The notes: generated by a model from the sequence alone, not told the origin. Counted from the first letter of the stretch, positions 1 through 9,651 are shown. The stretch is DNA of 64,000 nucleotides from Streptacidiphilus fuscans (GCF_015690355.1 NZ_JADPRT010000003.1:524474-588473); one strand, 5' to 3'. Program-made: numbers and translations.

Positions 1-1
1 C

Positions 2-1588
2 GCCTGCCTGAGCATCACGCTGTTCCCGGTGGACCTGTACCGGCTGACGGCCATCCCGGACCTGTACGTGTTCAAGGCAGTGCTGCCGCTGCTGTTCGCG
101 GCCACCCCGGTGCTGGTGTACCGCTCCGTCCGGAACGTGGCCCCCCAGCTGGTGGCCCTGCTGTCGGCGATGTTCTTCCTGGCCTTCCCGACCTTCTTCA
201 CCGACATGACCTTCCTGGGCCGCCAAGAGATCGCCTTCCTGCTGCTCGGCTGCGCGATGGTGGTGCTGACCGACTCCGGGCGCGCCCTCGGCCGCCGGCG
301 GTTGATGTTCCTCGCCCTGGCTGTGGGCATTGTGCTGTCGCACTACTCCACCGGCTACATGGTGGTGGCCACCCTCGCGGTGGGCTTCGGCGCGGATCTG
401 GTCTGGCGGCTGCTCGCACTGAGAGGGAGGCGACGGCCCCGCAGGCGGACGCGCTCCGACCACGGACCAAGCTTCGTCTCCTGGTGGATGGTCGCGGCGA
501 CGGCGGTGCTCGCGCTGGGATGGGCGGGCCCGGTCACGCACACCAGCGGGCAGTTGCGGACCACGCTCAGCGACGCGGTGCAGCAGGTGCTGCACTTCGG
601 CCAGGGCCAGAGCGGTTCCTCGGACACCGCCTACAGTCTGTTCGGCGGCGCCCAAGTCAGCCCGCAGCAACGGATGGACCAGTTCCAGGGCCAGATCGAG
701 CAGCAGACCGCCGCCAAGCGCGCGGCCGGTGACTACCTTCCGCTGCGGGTCGTGCAGCAGTACGCCACCCCGGTGGTGGCTCAGCAGGAGCTGCCGCCGA
801 CCTCCCTCGGGCGGCTCCTGGACGCGGTCGGGATCAACGTGTCGACGGTGAACGGGCTGTTGCGCCAAGGCGCCGCCGCTCTGATGCAGATCCTGCTCCT
901 GGTCGGGCTCGTGGTCACGGTGCGGGCCAGGCGCCGGGTTTTCCGCCCCTCCCGCGACCAGGTCACCCTCACGGTGGGCGCAGTCGGCGGACTGGTGCTC
1001 GTCACGATCGTGCCCCAGCTGTCCGTGGACTACAGCGTGCTTCGGGCCTTCCAACAGGGCCTGCTGTTCTTCGCACCCTTCCTCGCGGCCGGCACGCTGT
1101 GGGCGCTGCGCTGGGCCGGCCGGCGCACCGTGCCGCTGACCTGCGCCCTGATCGCGACGCTCTTCCTGGACCTGACCGGGGTGGTGCCCACGGTGCTGGG
1201 CGGATACCCGGCGCAGCTCCAACTCAGCAACTCCGGCCAGTACTACGACCTCTACTACTCGAACGAGAGCGAGCGGGTGGCCGCGTCCCGGCTGATGCAG
1301 CAACTGGAGACGACGCGCACACCGAACGGCGGCATGCCCGTGGTGCAGGCCGAGAGCTTCACCTTCAACCGGCTGCAGACCGTGCTCACCGGCCCGGTCG
1401 TCGGCAACATCTACCCCACCGTGATCGGGACCGACACGTACGTCTTCCTCGGCGCCACCACCGTGCGCACCGGCCAGGTCTCCGTCTCCTACCAGGGTGA
1501 CCGGATCACCTACCGTTACCCGGTGGCACTGCTCAACACCTACAAGAACGAGATCTACAGCAGCGAAGGGGCGGAGATCTACCGATGA
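2..1588 (+). CDS. polytopic membrane protein of glycan locus (5' partial)
   Basis: The reading frame is open from base 2, so the gene begins upstream; the GTG at 29 is internal and has no convincing ribosome site. The visible ~528 residues show about eight hydrophobic segments and a hydrophilic C-terminal domain of about 150 residues after the last one. Composition and layout resemble the large membrane proteins (DUF2206-like or GT39-like) found in actinobacterial and archaeal polysaccharide clusters; the family is inferred, and the N-terminal catalytic loops that would decide are outside the window. It overlaps the next glycosyltransferase by 4 bp (ATGA at 1585), so it is translationally coupled to the glycan operon. 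Confidence 0.7.
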   Translation, partial: ACLSITLFPVDLYRLTAIPDLYVFKAVLPLLFAATPVLVYRSVRNVAPQLVALLSAMFFLAFPTFFTDMTFLGRQEIAFLLLGCAMVVLTDSGRALGRRRLMFLALAVGIVLSHYSTGYMVVATLAVGFGADLVWRLLALRGRRRPRRRTRSDHGPSFVSWWMVAATAVLALGWAGPVTHTSGQLRTTLSDAVQQVLHFGQGQSGSSDTAYSLFGGAQVSPQQRMDQFQGQIEQQTAAKRAAGDYLPLRVVQQYATPVVAQQELPPTSLGRLLDAVGINVSTVNGLLRQGAAALMQILLLVGLVVTVRARRRVFRPSRDQVTLTVGAVGGLVLVTIVPQLSVDYSVLRAFQQGLLFFAPFLAAGTLWALRWAGRRTVPLTCALIATLFLDLTGVVPTVLGGYPAQLQLSNSGQYYDLYYSNESERVAASRLMQQLETTRTPNGGMPVVQAESFTFNRLQTVLTGPVVGNIYPTVIGTDTYVFLGATTVRTGQVSVSYQGDRITYRYPVALLNTYKNEIYSSEGAEIYR

Positions 1589-2781
1589 CCGCTCGTCCGC
1601 CGCAGCCGCCGGGCCCGTCGCACTCGCCGCAGCCGTCGCGTCCGCTGCGCGTCCTGCTCGTCTCCCACTACTACCCGCCGCACGTGGGCGGGATCGAGAT
1701 GGTGGTGCGTCAGGAGGCGGTCCGGCTCGCGGCGGCCGGTGTCGAGGTCGTCGTGCTCACCAGCGGGCGGCGCAGTGCCTCGGATGTCGAGGACGGGGTC
1801 CGGGTGGTCCGCGTCGCGGCCTGGAACGGCGCGGAGCGCCGGGCCGGGGTGCCCTTTCCGGTGCTGTCGCCGCGTCTGCTCACCCGGGCGCTGCGCTGGG
1901 CGCGCTGGGCGGACGTGGTGCACGTCCACGACTGCCTGTACCTGACCTCGTGGGCGGCCGGTCTGGCCGCGGCCGCGACCCGCACACCCCTGGTGCTGCA
2001 CCAGCACGTCGCGCTGGTGCAGCACCCGTCCGTCTTGGTGCGCCTGGTCCAGCAGGCGGTGTACGCGGTGGCCGGCCGGTTCCTGCTGGGCCGTGCCCGC
2101 AGCGTGCACACCCTCAACTCCGCCGTCACCGAGTTCGTGATCCGGCTCGGGGCCCGGCCGGAGCGGGTGCGGCACCTGCCCAACGGGGTGGACACCGGGC
2201 TGTTCCGCCCTGCGGCGTCCGAGGAGGAGAGCCGCCGGACGCGCGCCGCGCTGGGGCTGCCCGGACACCGCCCGCTGGTGCTGTTCGTCGGTCGGCTGGT
2301 CCCGAAGAAGGGCTACGACCTGCTGCTCGAGGCCGCTGACGGCTCGTTCGACCTGGTCTTCGCCGGTGACGGGGACACGACGGGGTTCGCCGGCCGTGAC
2401 GATGTGCACCATCTGGGCAGCCTGGCACCGCAGGACCTGGCCCGGGTCTACCGGGCCTGCGACGTGTTCGCTCTGCCGTCGACCGCCGAGGGCTTTCCGC
2501 TCACCGTCCAGGAGGCGATGTCCTCCGGCCTGCCCGTGGTGACCACGGACGACCCCGGCTACGCGCCCTACCGGCTGGACGGGTCCCAGGCGGTCCTGGT
2601 GCCGCGCCGCGTCCCGGAGCTGCGGGCCGCGCTACGGGAACTGGTCCGCGACCGTGAGCGCCGAGCCGACATGGGCTCCGCCGCGCGGCGGTACGCCGAG
2701 ACCCGGTTCGCCTGGGACGCGCACGTCGCCGAGCTGCTGGAACACTACCGGGACGCGCAGCCGCACAGGGGCGGCAGATGA
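1585..2781 (+). CDS. GT4-family glycosyltransferase
   Basis: A 398-residue GT-B fold enzyme. The N-terminal Rossmann half opens with LLVSHYYPPHVGGIEMVV, the glycine-rich acceptor loop of GT4 enzymes. The C-terminal nucleotide-sugar half has the GRLVPKKGYDLLLEA strand-helix and the EX7E motif (EGFPLTVQE) that contacts the donor. It transfers a sugar from an NDP-sugar to a growing lipid-linked or surface glycan; donor and linkage cannot be read from sequence. Cytosolic and probably membrane associated. The start overlaps the upstream stop (ATGA), and the stop overlaps the flippase start in the same way at 2778. Confidence 0.9.
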   Translation: MTARPPQPPGPSHSPQPSRPLRVLLVSHYYPPHVGGIEMVVRQEAVRLAAAGVEVVVLTSGRRSASDVEDGVRVVRVAAWNGAERRAGVPFPVLSPRLLTRALRWARWADVVHVHDCLYLTSWAAGLAAAATRTPLVLHQHVALVQHPSVLVRLVQQAVYAVAGRFLLGRARSVHTLNSAVTEFVIRLGARPERVRHLPNGVDTGLFRPAASEEESRRTRAALGLPGHRPLVLFVGRLVPKKGYDLLLEAADGSFDLVFAGDGDTTGFAGRDDVHHLGSLAPQDLARVYRACDVFALPSTAEGFPLTVQEAMSSGLPVVTTDDPGYAPYRLDGSQAVLVPRRVPELRAALRELVRDRERRADMGSAARRYAETRFAWDAHVAELLEHYRDAQPHRGGR

Positions 2782-4103
2782 CCGCCGCCCGCGGGGGCGG
2801 CGGCAAGGGCAGGCATCGGCGCCCGGGCGACCAGATCCTGCGCAGCTCCTTCTTCCTGATGGCGTCCACGGTGACCACCGCCGGGCTGGGCTTTCTCTTC
2901 TGGGTGCTCGTCGCGCGCTACTACAGCCCCTCCCAGGTCGGCCTGGCCACCTCGCTGATCTCGGCCACCTCGCTGATCTCCTACCTCAGCCTGTTCGGCC
3001 TGAACAGCACGCTGATCCGGTTCCCGGCGTCCGACCTCGCCCGCAACGGGCAGATCTCCCAGGCGCTGGCCCTGGTCACCGTCACCTCCTGCGGCGTCGG
3101 CGCGGCCTATCTGGCCGGCCTGCCGCTGTACGGGGCCAAGCTGCTGTTCATGCGGGACCACCCGCTGCTGGCGGCGGCCTTCGTGCTCTGCTGCGCCTGC
3201 GCCGCGCTGAACCAGCTGACCGACTCGGTCTTCATCAGCGCGCGCCAGCCCGAGTACAACGTGATCGTCGACGGCCTGATCCAGGGGCTGACCAAACTCG
3301 CCCTCCCGGTGCTGCTGGTCGGCCTGGGCGCGGTGGGCATCGTGGGCGCGGCGGGCGGCGGCTACGTGGTCGCCGTGCTCGCCTCGCTGCTGCTGATGCA
3401 CCGCCGGCTCGGCTTCCGCTTCGACTTCCGGGTGCGCGGCACCCGGCTGCGCGAGCAACTGACGTACTCGGTGGCCAACTACATCTCCAGCCTGCTCAAC
3501 CTCGCGCCGCTGCTGGCGTTCCCGCTGATCGTGCTGCAGTACCTCGGCGCCGCGGCGGCCGGCTACTACTACGTCGCCTTCCAGATCGCCGGGATGCTCA
3601 ACTCCGTTGCCTACTCCACCGGAGAGGCACTGTTCGCGGAGGCCTCCTACGACCCGTCGCGCTTCGGCGCGCTGCTGCGCCGGTCCGCCGCGATCATCAC
3701 GGCGATCCAGCTGCCGGCCGCCGCCGCGGTGGTGTTCGGCAGCGGCCTGGTGCTCCGGCTCTTCGGCGGGACCTACGCGAGTCATGCCGGGCCGGCGCTG
3801 CAGGTCCTCGCCGTCGGCGCGCTCGGCGTCGCGCTCAACAGCTGGACCAGCTTCGGCCTCAAACTCACCCAGCAGATGCGGGCCCTGGTGTTGAGCAACA
3901 TCGTCTACGCGGTCGTGGCCATCGCCCTGGCCCTGCTCTGGGCGCACCGCGGCCTGGTCTGGGTCGGCTGGGCGTGGGGCGTCGGCAACGTGGCCTCCGG
4001 CCTGGTGGGCCTGATCCCGCTGGTCTTCGTCCGTCACCGCACCCCGGGACGGGGACCGCTCCCGGGGCCGGGTCAGCCCCGCGCCGTGGAGGTACAGGCA
4101 TGA
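2778..4103 (+). CDS. Wzx-like polysaccharide flippase (MOP superfamily)
   Basis: A 441-residue protein with about twelve to fourteen hydrophobic helices and short loops, the length and pattern of Wzx/polysaccharide-biosynthesis members of the MATE/MOP exporter superfamily. It begins with a basic cytoplasmic tail followed by RSSFFLMASTVTTAGLGFLFW, the typical first helix of this family. It is expected to flip undecaprenyl-linked oligosaccharides across the membrane. The ATGA overlaps with both flanking glycosyltransferase genes (2778 and 4100) tie it to the same assembly pathway. No Wzy polymerase is recognised in the window; the truncated gene at the left edge could fill that role, but this is a guess. 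Confidence 0.85.
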   Translation: MTAARGGGGKGRHRRPGDQILRSSFFLMASTVTTAGLGFLFWVLVARYYSPSQVGLATSLISATSLISYLSLFGLNSTLIRFPASDLARNGQISQALALVTVTSCGVGAAYLAGLPLYGAKLLFMRDHPLLAAAFVLCCACAALNQLTDSVFISARQPEYNVIVDGLIQGLTKLALPVLLVGLGAVGIVGAAGGGYVVAVLASLLLMHRRLGFRFDFRVRGTRLREQLTYSVANYISSLLNLAPLLAFPLIVLQYLGAAAAGYYYVAFQIAGMLNSVAYSTGEALFAEASYDPSRFGALLRRSAAIITAIQLPAAAAVVFGSGLVLRLFGGTYASHAGPALQVLAVGALGVALNSWTSFGLKLTQQMRALVLSNIVYAVVAIALALLWAHRGLVWVGWAWGVGNVASGLVGLIPLVFVRHRTPGRGPLPGPGQPRAVEVQA

Positions 4104-5272
4104 GGATCCTGCAGGTCGTCAACATCGGCTTCGAGGCCGGCGGGGCGGAGAAGAGCGTCCGGCTGATCTCCCAGGGTCTGGCCGAGCGCGGTCACACCGT
4201 GACGGTGGTCGCCACCGACCGCCTCGCGGACGGACGGACGGTCTTCGCCGACCACCTCGTCCCCGCGATCGACGGCGGTCCGCTGCGACGACTGTTCGGC
4301 TACTTCTGGTACCGGCGCGGCTACCGCCGGATGCGGCAGATCCTCGCGGAGTTCCGGCCCGACATCGTGCACCTGCACACCATCGGCGAGTTCAGCCCGT
4401 CGGTGCTCGCCGCGACCCGGGGGCTGCCCAGGCTGCTCACCGCCCGGGGACCGGAGGACTGGACGCTCGCGCTGCTGCGCTGGAACCTGGCCAGCGCCTC
4501 TGACGGCGAGGGACGGCTCAGTCCCGCCGACCGGCTGCGCTACCTCTATCTGCGCTTCCTCCAACGGCCCGCCTACCTGCCCTGGTTGCGCCGACTCGAC
4601 CGGGTGCTGGCCCTCAGCCAGTACATGGCCGATGCCGTGCGCGCCGATGTCGGCCAGGTCCCGGTCTTCGTCGCACCGAACGGCGGCGAGGAGGGCTTCT
4701 CGCCGGAACCTGTCACCGATCCCCTGAGCATCCTGTTCACCGGTCGACTCGAACGGGTCAAGGGCGCCGAGGTCCTGCTGGACGCGTTCCGCCGGGTACT
4801 GACGGTCCATCCTCAGGCCCGGCTCACCGTCATCGGGGAGGGCTCCGACCGCGAGCGGCTGGAGCAGAGCGTCGCCGATCTGGTGGCGGACGGCCGGGTG
4901 AGCTTCCGCGGCTGGCTGGGACGGGACCAGGTGGCCGAATGCCTGCGGGAGTCGGCGGTCGTGGTGGTCCCCTCCCTGTGGCCCGAGGTCTTCGGCCGGG
5001 TGGCGCTGGAGGCGCTGCAGACCGGACGCGCGGTGGTGGCCTCCCGTACCGGCGGCCTCTCCGAACTGGTCGGGCCGGACAACGGGGTGCTGGTCCCGCC
5101 GGGCGACGCGGTGGCGCTGGCCGAAGCCCTGTCCGGCCTGCTGGGCGACCAGGAACTGCTGCAGCGCCTGGGCAAGGCCGCGGCCGAACGCGCCGAGCAG
5201 TACCGCCTGGAGGCGGTGCTCGACGAGCACGAGCGGCACTACCGCGCGGCGCTCGCGTCGCACCGCCGCTGA
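4100..5272 (+). CDS. GT4-family glycosyltransferase
   Basis: A 390-residue GT-B enzyme. The frame is open far upstream, but the real start is the ATG at 4100, which overlaps the flippase stop (ATGA) and gives the classic N-terminus MRILQVVNIGFEAGGAEKSV. The C-terminal half carries FTGRLERVKGAEVLLDAF and the EX7E motif EVFGRVALE. Predicted to add a sugar to the lipid-linked intermediate moved by the neighbouring flippase; donor specificity is unknown. Confidence 0.9.
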   Translation: MRILQVVNIGFEAGGAEKSVRLISQGLAERGHTVTVVATDRLADGRTVFADHLVPAIDGGPLRRLFGYFWYRRGYRRMRQILAEFRPDIVHLHTIGEFSPSVLAATRGLPRLLTARGPEDWTLALLRWNLASASDGEGRLSPADRLRYLYLRFLQRPAYLPWLRRLDRVLALSQYMADAVRADVGQVPVFVAPNGGEEGFSPEPVTDPLSILFTGRLERVKGAEVLLDAFRRVLTVHPQARLTVIGEGSDRERLEQSVADLVADGRVSFRGWLGRDQVAECLRESAVVVVPSLWPEVFGRVALEALQTGRAVVASRTGGLSELVGPDNGVLVPPGDAVALAEALSGLLGDQELLQRLGKAAAERAEQYRLEAVLDEHERHYRAALASHRR

Positions 5273-5282
5273 GACGGGAACG

Positions 5283-6446
5283 GTGACGGTGAACGCAAAG
5301 GTGATGCCCCAGGTGACGCCGCGCACGGTGGCTGTGGTGGCCCCCTACTACCCGCCCAAGGTCGGTGGCGTGGAGAACTACGCCGCGCAGGTCGCCCGCG
5401 CGATCGCGGACGCCCCCGACCTGCGCCCGGTCGTGATCACCACCGGTGCCACGCGCCTGCGCACCCGCGTCGCCACCGAGGACGGCGTGCTGGTGGTCCG
5501 GCTCGGTACCTGGCTGCGGCTGTCCAACACGCCGCTCAGTCCGCTCTGGCCGCTGCAACTGCGCCGCTGGCTCCGCCGTACCGGCGCCGAGGTGGTCAAC
5601 GCGCACGCCCCGGTCCCCGGCCTGCCCGACCTGGCCGTGCTGCTCGCCGGCCGCCGGCCGACAGTGCTCACCTACCACGCCGGCTCCATGCACAAGGGCG
5701 AGCCCGGCAGCGGGCTGGCGGACCGGCTCATCGGGCTGTACGAGCGCCGGGTGCTGCCGCGCGTCTTTTCTCGGGCAGCCAGACTGGTCGCCGTCTCCCC
5801 GGTGTCACTCGCCAGCGGGCAACCGCACTGCGAGGAGATCAGTCCCGGTGTCGACCTGGCCCGCTTCACACCGGGCGGTCCCGCCTCCGCGCGCCCGCGC
5901 AGCGTCGTCTACCTGGGCCGGATGGACCGCTCCTCCGCCTGGAAGGGCGTGGACGTCCTGGTGCGGGCCTTCGCCGAGGTGGCCGCTGAACTCCCCGAGG
6001 CCCGGCTGCGACTGGTCGGTGGCGGGGACGCGGTGGCCGACCACGTGGAGCTCGCCAAGCGGCTCGGCGTGGCGGACCGCGTCGAGGCGACCGGCGAACT
6101 GACGGGTGATCGGCTCGCCGAGGCGTTGCGCGGCGCGGCAGTGCTGGTGCTCCCGTCGCGCAGCGAGGCAGAGTCCTTCGGCATGGTCCTGGTCGAGGCG
6201 ATGGCCTGCGGTACCCCGGTGGTCGGCTCTGCGGTCGGAGGCATCCCCTGCGTCGTCACCGACGGCGAGAACGGGCTGCTGGTGCCCGCGGGAGACGTCG
6301 CCGCTCTGGCCACGGCCTGCCGCACCGTGCTCACGGACGGGGCCCTGGCCGACCGGCTGGCCGCGCGCGGGCTGGAGGTGGCCCGGAAGCGTTACTCGTG
6401 GCCGGTCCTGACGGACCGTTATGTCGAGCTGTTTCGCTCGTCATAG
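5283..6446 (+). CDS. GT4-family glycosyltransferase
   Basis: A 387-residue GT-B enzyme starting with GTG at 5283, 10 bp after the previous gene. The N-terminal loop VVAPYYPPKVGGVENYAAQ resembles that of the first glycosyltransferase of this locus, suggesting paralogues. The C-terminal half has VYLGRMDRSSAWKGVDVL and the EX7E motif ESFGMVLVE. It is the last + strand gene of the glycan operon; the glycosidase gene at 6484 faces it convergently with a 37-bp gap. Confidence 0.9.
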   Translation: MTVNAKVMPQVTPRTVAVVAPYYPPKVGGVENYAAQVARAIADAPDLRPVVITTGATRLRTRVATEDGVLVVRLGTWLRLSNTPLSPLWPLQLRRWLRRTGAEVVNAHAPVPGLPDLAVLLAGRRPTVLTYHAGSMHKGEPGSGLADRLIGLYERRVLPRVFSRAARLVAVSPVSLASGQPHCEEISPGVDLARFTPGGPASARPRSVVYLGRMDRSSAWKGVDVLVRAFAEVAAELPEARLRLVGGGDAVADHVELAKRLGVADRVEATGELTGDRLAEALRGAAVLVLPSRSEAESFGMVLVEAMACGTPVVGSAVGGIPCVVTDGENGLLVPAGDVAALATACRTVLTDGALADRLAARGLEVARKRYSWPVLTDRYVELFRSS

Positions 6447-6483
6447 CGCCGAGTCGCTCACAGTGGGGCGGGGCCGCGCCGGG

Positions 6484-7695
6484 TCACTTGACCCAGGAGC
6501 GTCCGGTGAGGGACTCCTCGTAGGTGGTGATCGCGTTCTTCAGTGCGGCGAAGGACGGTTTGGCGGTGCCGTCGATCCGGCGCAGTCCGAAGAACGCGGC
6601 GGGGTCTGTCCGGTCGGTTCCCGTGTCCTGGTCCGCGAACCAGAACACGGCGGCGACATGGGGGTTGGCTGCGGCGGCGGGTACGGTGTCGGCTGCGATG
6701 GCGGCTTGGAAGGCCTCGGTGACGTGGGTGGTGTCCGGTGGGATGTGCACGCCGTCGGAGGCCGCGCCGGGACCGTTGGTGGGGGCGCCGGTCTCGGTCA
6801 GCCAGATCGGCAGGTCCGGGGTTCCGTACTCGGTCAGGACCGAGACCAGGCTGTCGCTCGTGCTGCTGATCTTCTCGAAAGCCGTGCCGAAGGTGGTCCG
6901 TGCGCTGGGCAGGTAGGGGTAGGTGTACGGGTGGTAGGCGACGGCATCCACCACCTTGGTGCCTCCCAGCCGGGCGACCGCGGCGAGGAACCGGTCCTGC
7001 GGAATCCGGGGGGCCTTGCTGTCGGCAGAGACTGCGGCGAGACCGCCCATCACCACCGTCGCCTGCCCGTCGGCGGACCGCACGGCTGCGGCGGTCAGCT
7101 TCAGCAGCCGGGTGTAGCCGACCGGGTCCGGCTTCGGCTTCCAGAAGAGGATGTTCTCCTCGTTCCAGATCTCCCAGGTGTGCACGCCCATGGCGGAGTA
7201 CCGGGCGGCGGCCTTGTGGGCGAAGGCGGCGAAGGCCGCCGGGTCGGCCGGGGCGCAGGCCTGGTCGTTCCGGCAGGTGGAGGGCCGGGCCCACGGCGGG
7301 GTGTAGCCGACGACGGCGAGGATCTGCAGGCCGCGCTTCTGCGCGGCTTCGGCGACCCGGTCGAAGCGCTGCCACTGGTAGCGGTCGGGCGAGTCGGGCT
7401 GGATGTCCTCCCAGGACAGGTCCACCCGGACCCACTTGGCCCCCAGGGCCACCGCGTCGTCCAGCGCCGACGCCAGCGCCTGGTCGGAGAGGAACGGCAA
7501 CGTGTCCCCGTACGCGACGCCGATCTTCAGTCCCGGCTGGGAGGCCGCGACGGTCGGTCTGGAGGCGGGCCAGTCCAAGGGCTTGGCCACGGAGGGCGAC
7601 TGGGACAGGGCGATGGTGACCGTCACCGCGGCGGCCACCGCGAACGCGACCAGCGCGACCCACCAGTGCCGCCGGAGTTCGGGTTGTATGACCAC
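6484..7695 (-). CDS. membrane-anchored glycosidase, PslG/GH39-like (copy 1)
   Basis: A 403-residue protein with one N-terminal membrane anchor (about residues 10-31) and an extracytoplasmic (beta/alpha)8 domain of clan GH-A. The acid/base lies in WEIWNEEN (Glu179) and the nucleophile in PIWLTETG (Glu301), the usual spacing for the clan. Similar single-domain GH39-like enzymes such as PslG cut or edit exopolysaccharide in its own synthesis cluster, which fits its position right after glycan assembly genes. The exact linkage cut is unknown. It is a tandem duplicate of the gene at 7798; the last ~290 bp of both are almost identical at DNA level. Confidence 0.85.
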   Translation of the reverse strand: MVIQPELRRHWWVALVAFAVAAAVTVTIALSQSPSVAKPLDWPASRPTVAASQPGLKIGVAYGDTLPFLSDQALASALDDAVALGAKWVRVDLSWEDIQPDSPDRYQWQRFDRVAEAAQKRGLQILAVVGYTPPWARPSTCRNDQACAPADPAAFAAFAHKAAARYSAMGVHTWEIWNEENILFWKPKPDPVGYTRLLKLTAAAVRSADGQATVVMGGLAAVSADSKAPRIPQDRFLAAVARLGGTKVVDAVAYHPYTYPYLPSARTTFGTAFEKISSTSDSLVSVLTEYGTPDLPIWLTETGAPTNGPGAASDGVHIPPDTTHVTEAFQAAIAADTVPAAAANPHVAAVFWFADQDTGTDRTDPAAFFGLRRIDGTAKPSFAALKNAITTYEESLTGRSWVK

Positions 7696-7797
7696 GCCGA
7701 CAGCTTAGAGGGCCCGTCAGCAGAGGCCGGCGGTGTCGGGTGCCGCTGACTCCCGCCTCCCTGCTCCCTGCCTTCGGAGAAGGCTCGAAGATCAACC

Positions 7798-9015
7798 TCA
7801 TGGAGCCGCGTTGAGGGACTCCTCGTAGGTGGTGATCGCGTTCTTCAGTGCGGCGAAGGACGGTTTGGCGGTGCCGTCGATCCGGCGCAGTCCGAAGAAC
7901 GCGGCGCGGTTCGTCCGGTCGGTTCCCGTGTCCTGGTCCGCGAACCAGAACACGGCGGCGACATGGGGGTTGGCCGCGGCGGCGGACACGGTGTCGGCGG
8001 CGATGGCGGCTTGGAAGGCCTCGGTGACGTGGGTGGTCTCCGGTGGGATGTGCACGCCGTCGGAGACCGCGCCGGGACCGTTGGTGGGGGCGCCGGTCTC
8101 GGTGATCCAGATGGGCAGCTTGGCGGACCCGTATGCGGCCAGGATGGACACCAGATTGACCGAGGTGCTGCTGATCTTCTCGAAAGCCGTGCCGAAGGTG
8201 GTCCGCGCGCTGGGCAGATAGGGGAACGTGTACGGGTGGTAGGCGATCCCGTCGACCAGGTGCGTCGCACCGAGCTTGGCCACCGCGGTGAGGTAGTCGC
8301 TCTGCGACACGTGGTTCTGCGAGGGGTTGGTGGGGACCGCGGCAAGACCGCCCATCAGCAGGGTCGCCTTCGGGTCCGCCGACCTCATGGCCTTGGTGGT
8401 CAGCTTCAGCAGCCGGGTGTAGCCGGCTGGGTCCGGCTTCGGTTGCCAGAACTGGATGTTCTCCTCGTTCCAGATCTCCCAGGTGTGCACGCCCATGGCG
8501 GAGTAGCGGGCGGCGGCCTTGTGGGCGAAGGCGGCGAAGGTGGCCGGGTCGGCCGGGGCGCAGGCCTGGCTGTGCGCGCAGCTGGAGGGCCGGGCCCAGG
8601 GCGGGGTGAAACTGATCACGGCGAGGATGTGCAGGCCGCGCTTCTGGGCGGCTTCGGCGACCCGGTCGAAGCGGTCCCACTGGTAGCGGTCGGGCGAGTC
8701 GGGCTGGATGTCCTCCCAGGACAGGTCCGCCCGGACCCACTTGGCTCCCAGGGTCACCGCGTCGTCCAGCGCCGACGCGAGCTTCTGGTCGGACATGAAC
8801 GGCAACGTGTCCCCGTACGCGACACCGATGTCCAGCGCGCGTGACGTGGTTGCCTGGGGCGAGGCGGTCGAGCCGGCCTGGGCGGAGGGGCGTCCGTGGG
8901 GCGAACCGGACTGCGTGAACGCCGCGGAAGCGATCGCCGCGACACTCACGGTGAGTGCTATCAGCACAACCCACCAGTGCTGCTGCCGGTCCGGCCGGTC
9001 CGAAGGTGTGACCAC
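7798..9015 (-). CDS. membrane-anchored glycosidase, PslG/GH39-like (copy 2)
   Basis: A 405-residue paralogue of the downstream gene, with the same architecture: N-terminal anchor (residues ~14-33), a Ser/Pro/Ala-rich linker to ~residue 60, then the clan GH-A barrel with acid/base Glu184 in WEIWNEEN and nucleophile Glu306 in PIWITETG. The linker and the region around residues 210-240 differ most from copy 1, so substrate preference may differ while the catalytic core is kept. Its 3' end is near-identical to copy 1, suggesting recent duplication or gene conversion. The 102-bp spacer between the copies lacks a clear terminator, so both may be co-transcribed. Confidence 0.85.
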   Translation of the reverse strand: MVTPSDRPDRQQHWWVVLIALTVSVAAIASAAFTQSGSPHGRPSAQAGSTASPQATTSRALDIGVAYGDTLPFMSDQKLASALDDAVTLGAKWVRADLSWEDIQPDSPDRYQWDRFDRVAEAAQKRGLHILAVISFTPPWARPSSCAHSQACAPADPATFAAFAHKAAARYSAMGVHTWEIWNEENIQFWQPKPDPAGYTRLLKLTTKAMRSADPKATLLMGGLAAVPTNPSQNHVSQSDYLTAVAKLGATHLVDGIAYHPYTFPYLPSARTTFGTAFEKISSTSVNLVSILAAYGSAKLPIWITETGAPTNGPGAVSDGVHIPPETTHVTEAFQAAIAADTVSAAAANPHVAAVFWFADQDTGTDRTNRAAFFGLRRIDGTAKPSFAALKNAITTYEESLNAAP

Positions 9016-9054
9016 GGCGGCCAGCTTAGACGGCGCTACGCGCCGCTTGGGCTG

Positions 9055-9630
9055 TCAGATCTTGGTCCGGTGGAAGTTCATGTAGGACCGGGACGGCGTC
9101 GGGCCGCGCTGGCCGAGGTAGCGGGAGCCGTACTTCTCGGACCCGTACGGGAACTCGGCCGGCGAGGTCAGCCGGAACATGCACAACTGGCCGATCTTCA
9201 TGCCCGGGTAGAGCTTGATCGGCAGCGTGGCGACGTTCGACAGCTCCAACGTCACGTGGCCGCTGAAGCCGGGGTCGATGAACCCGGCGGTCGAGTGGGT
9301 CAGCAGTCCGAGCCGGCCGAGCGAGGACTTGCCCTCCAGCCGCGACGCGATGTCGTCCGGCAGCGTGACCACCTCGTAGGTGGACGCCAGGGCGAACTCA
9401 CCGGGGTGCAGGATGAACGGGTCGTCCCCGTCCGGCTCGACCAGGCGGGTCAGGTCGGGCTGCTCGACCGCGGGGTCGATGTGCGGGTACCTGTGGTTCT
9501 CGAAGACCCGGAAGAACCGGTCGAGGCGCACGTCGATGCTTGACGGCTGGATCATCTCCTGGTCGTAGGGGTCGATGACCACGCGACCGGATTCGATCTC
9601 GTTCCGGATGTCCTTGTCTGAGAGCAGCAC
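9055..9630 (-). CDS. dcd: dCTP deaminase
   Basis: A 191-residue full-length enzyme converting dCTP to dUTP (and ammonia) for thymidylate synthesis; it acts as a cytosolic trimer. Family marks are [15 protein letters not shown] at the N-terminus, [17 protein letters not shown], the nucleotide-binding [17 protein letters not shown] segment, and [13 protein letters not shown] with the catalytic glutamate. The start is the ATG at 9630. Some actinobacterial Dcd proteins are bifunctional dCTP deaminase/dUTPases; that cannot be decided here. It lies downstream of a terminator hairpin and two genes from tRNA-Gly. Confidence 0.97.
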   Translation of the reverse strand: MLLSDKDIRNEIESGRVVIDPYDQEMIQPSSIDVRLDRFFRVFENHRYPHIDPAVEQPDLTRLVEPDGDDPFILHPGEFALASTYEVVTLPDDIASRLEGKSSLGRLGLLTHSTAGFIDPGFSGHVTLELSNVATLPIKLYPGMKIGQLCMFRLTSPAEFPYGSEKYGSRYLGQRGPTPSRSYMNFHRTKI

Positions 9631-9651
9631 GCGTCGAGGTTACGTGCATGA

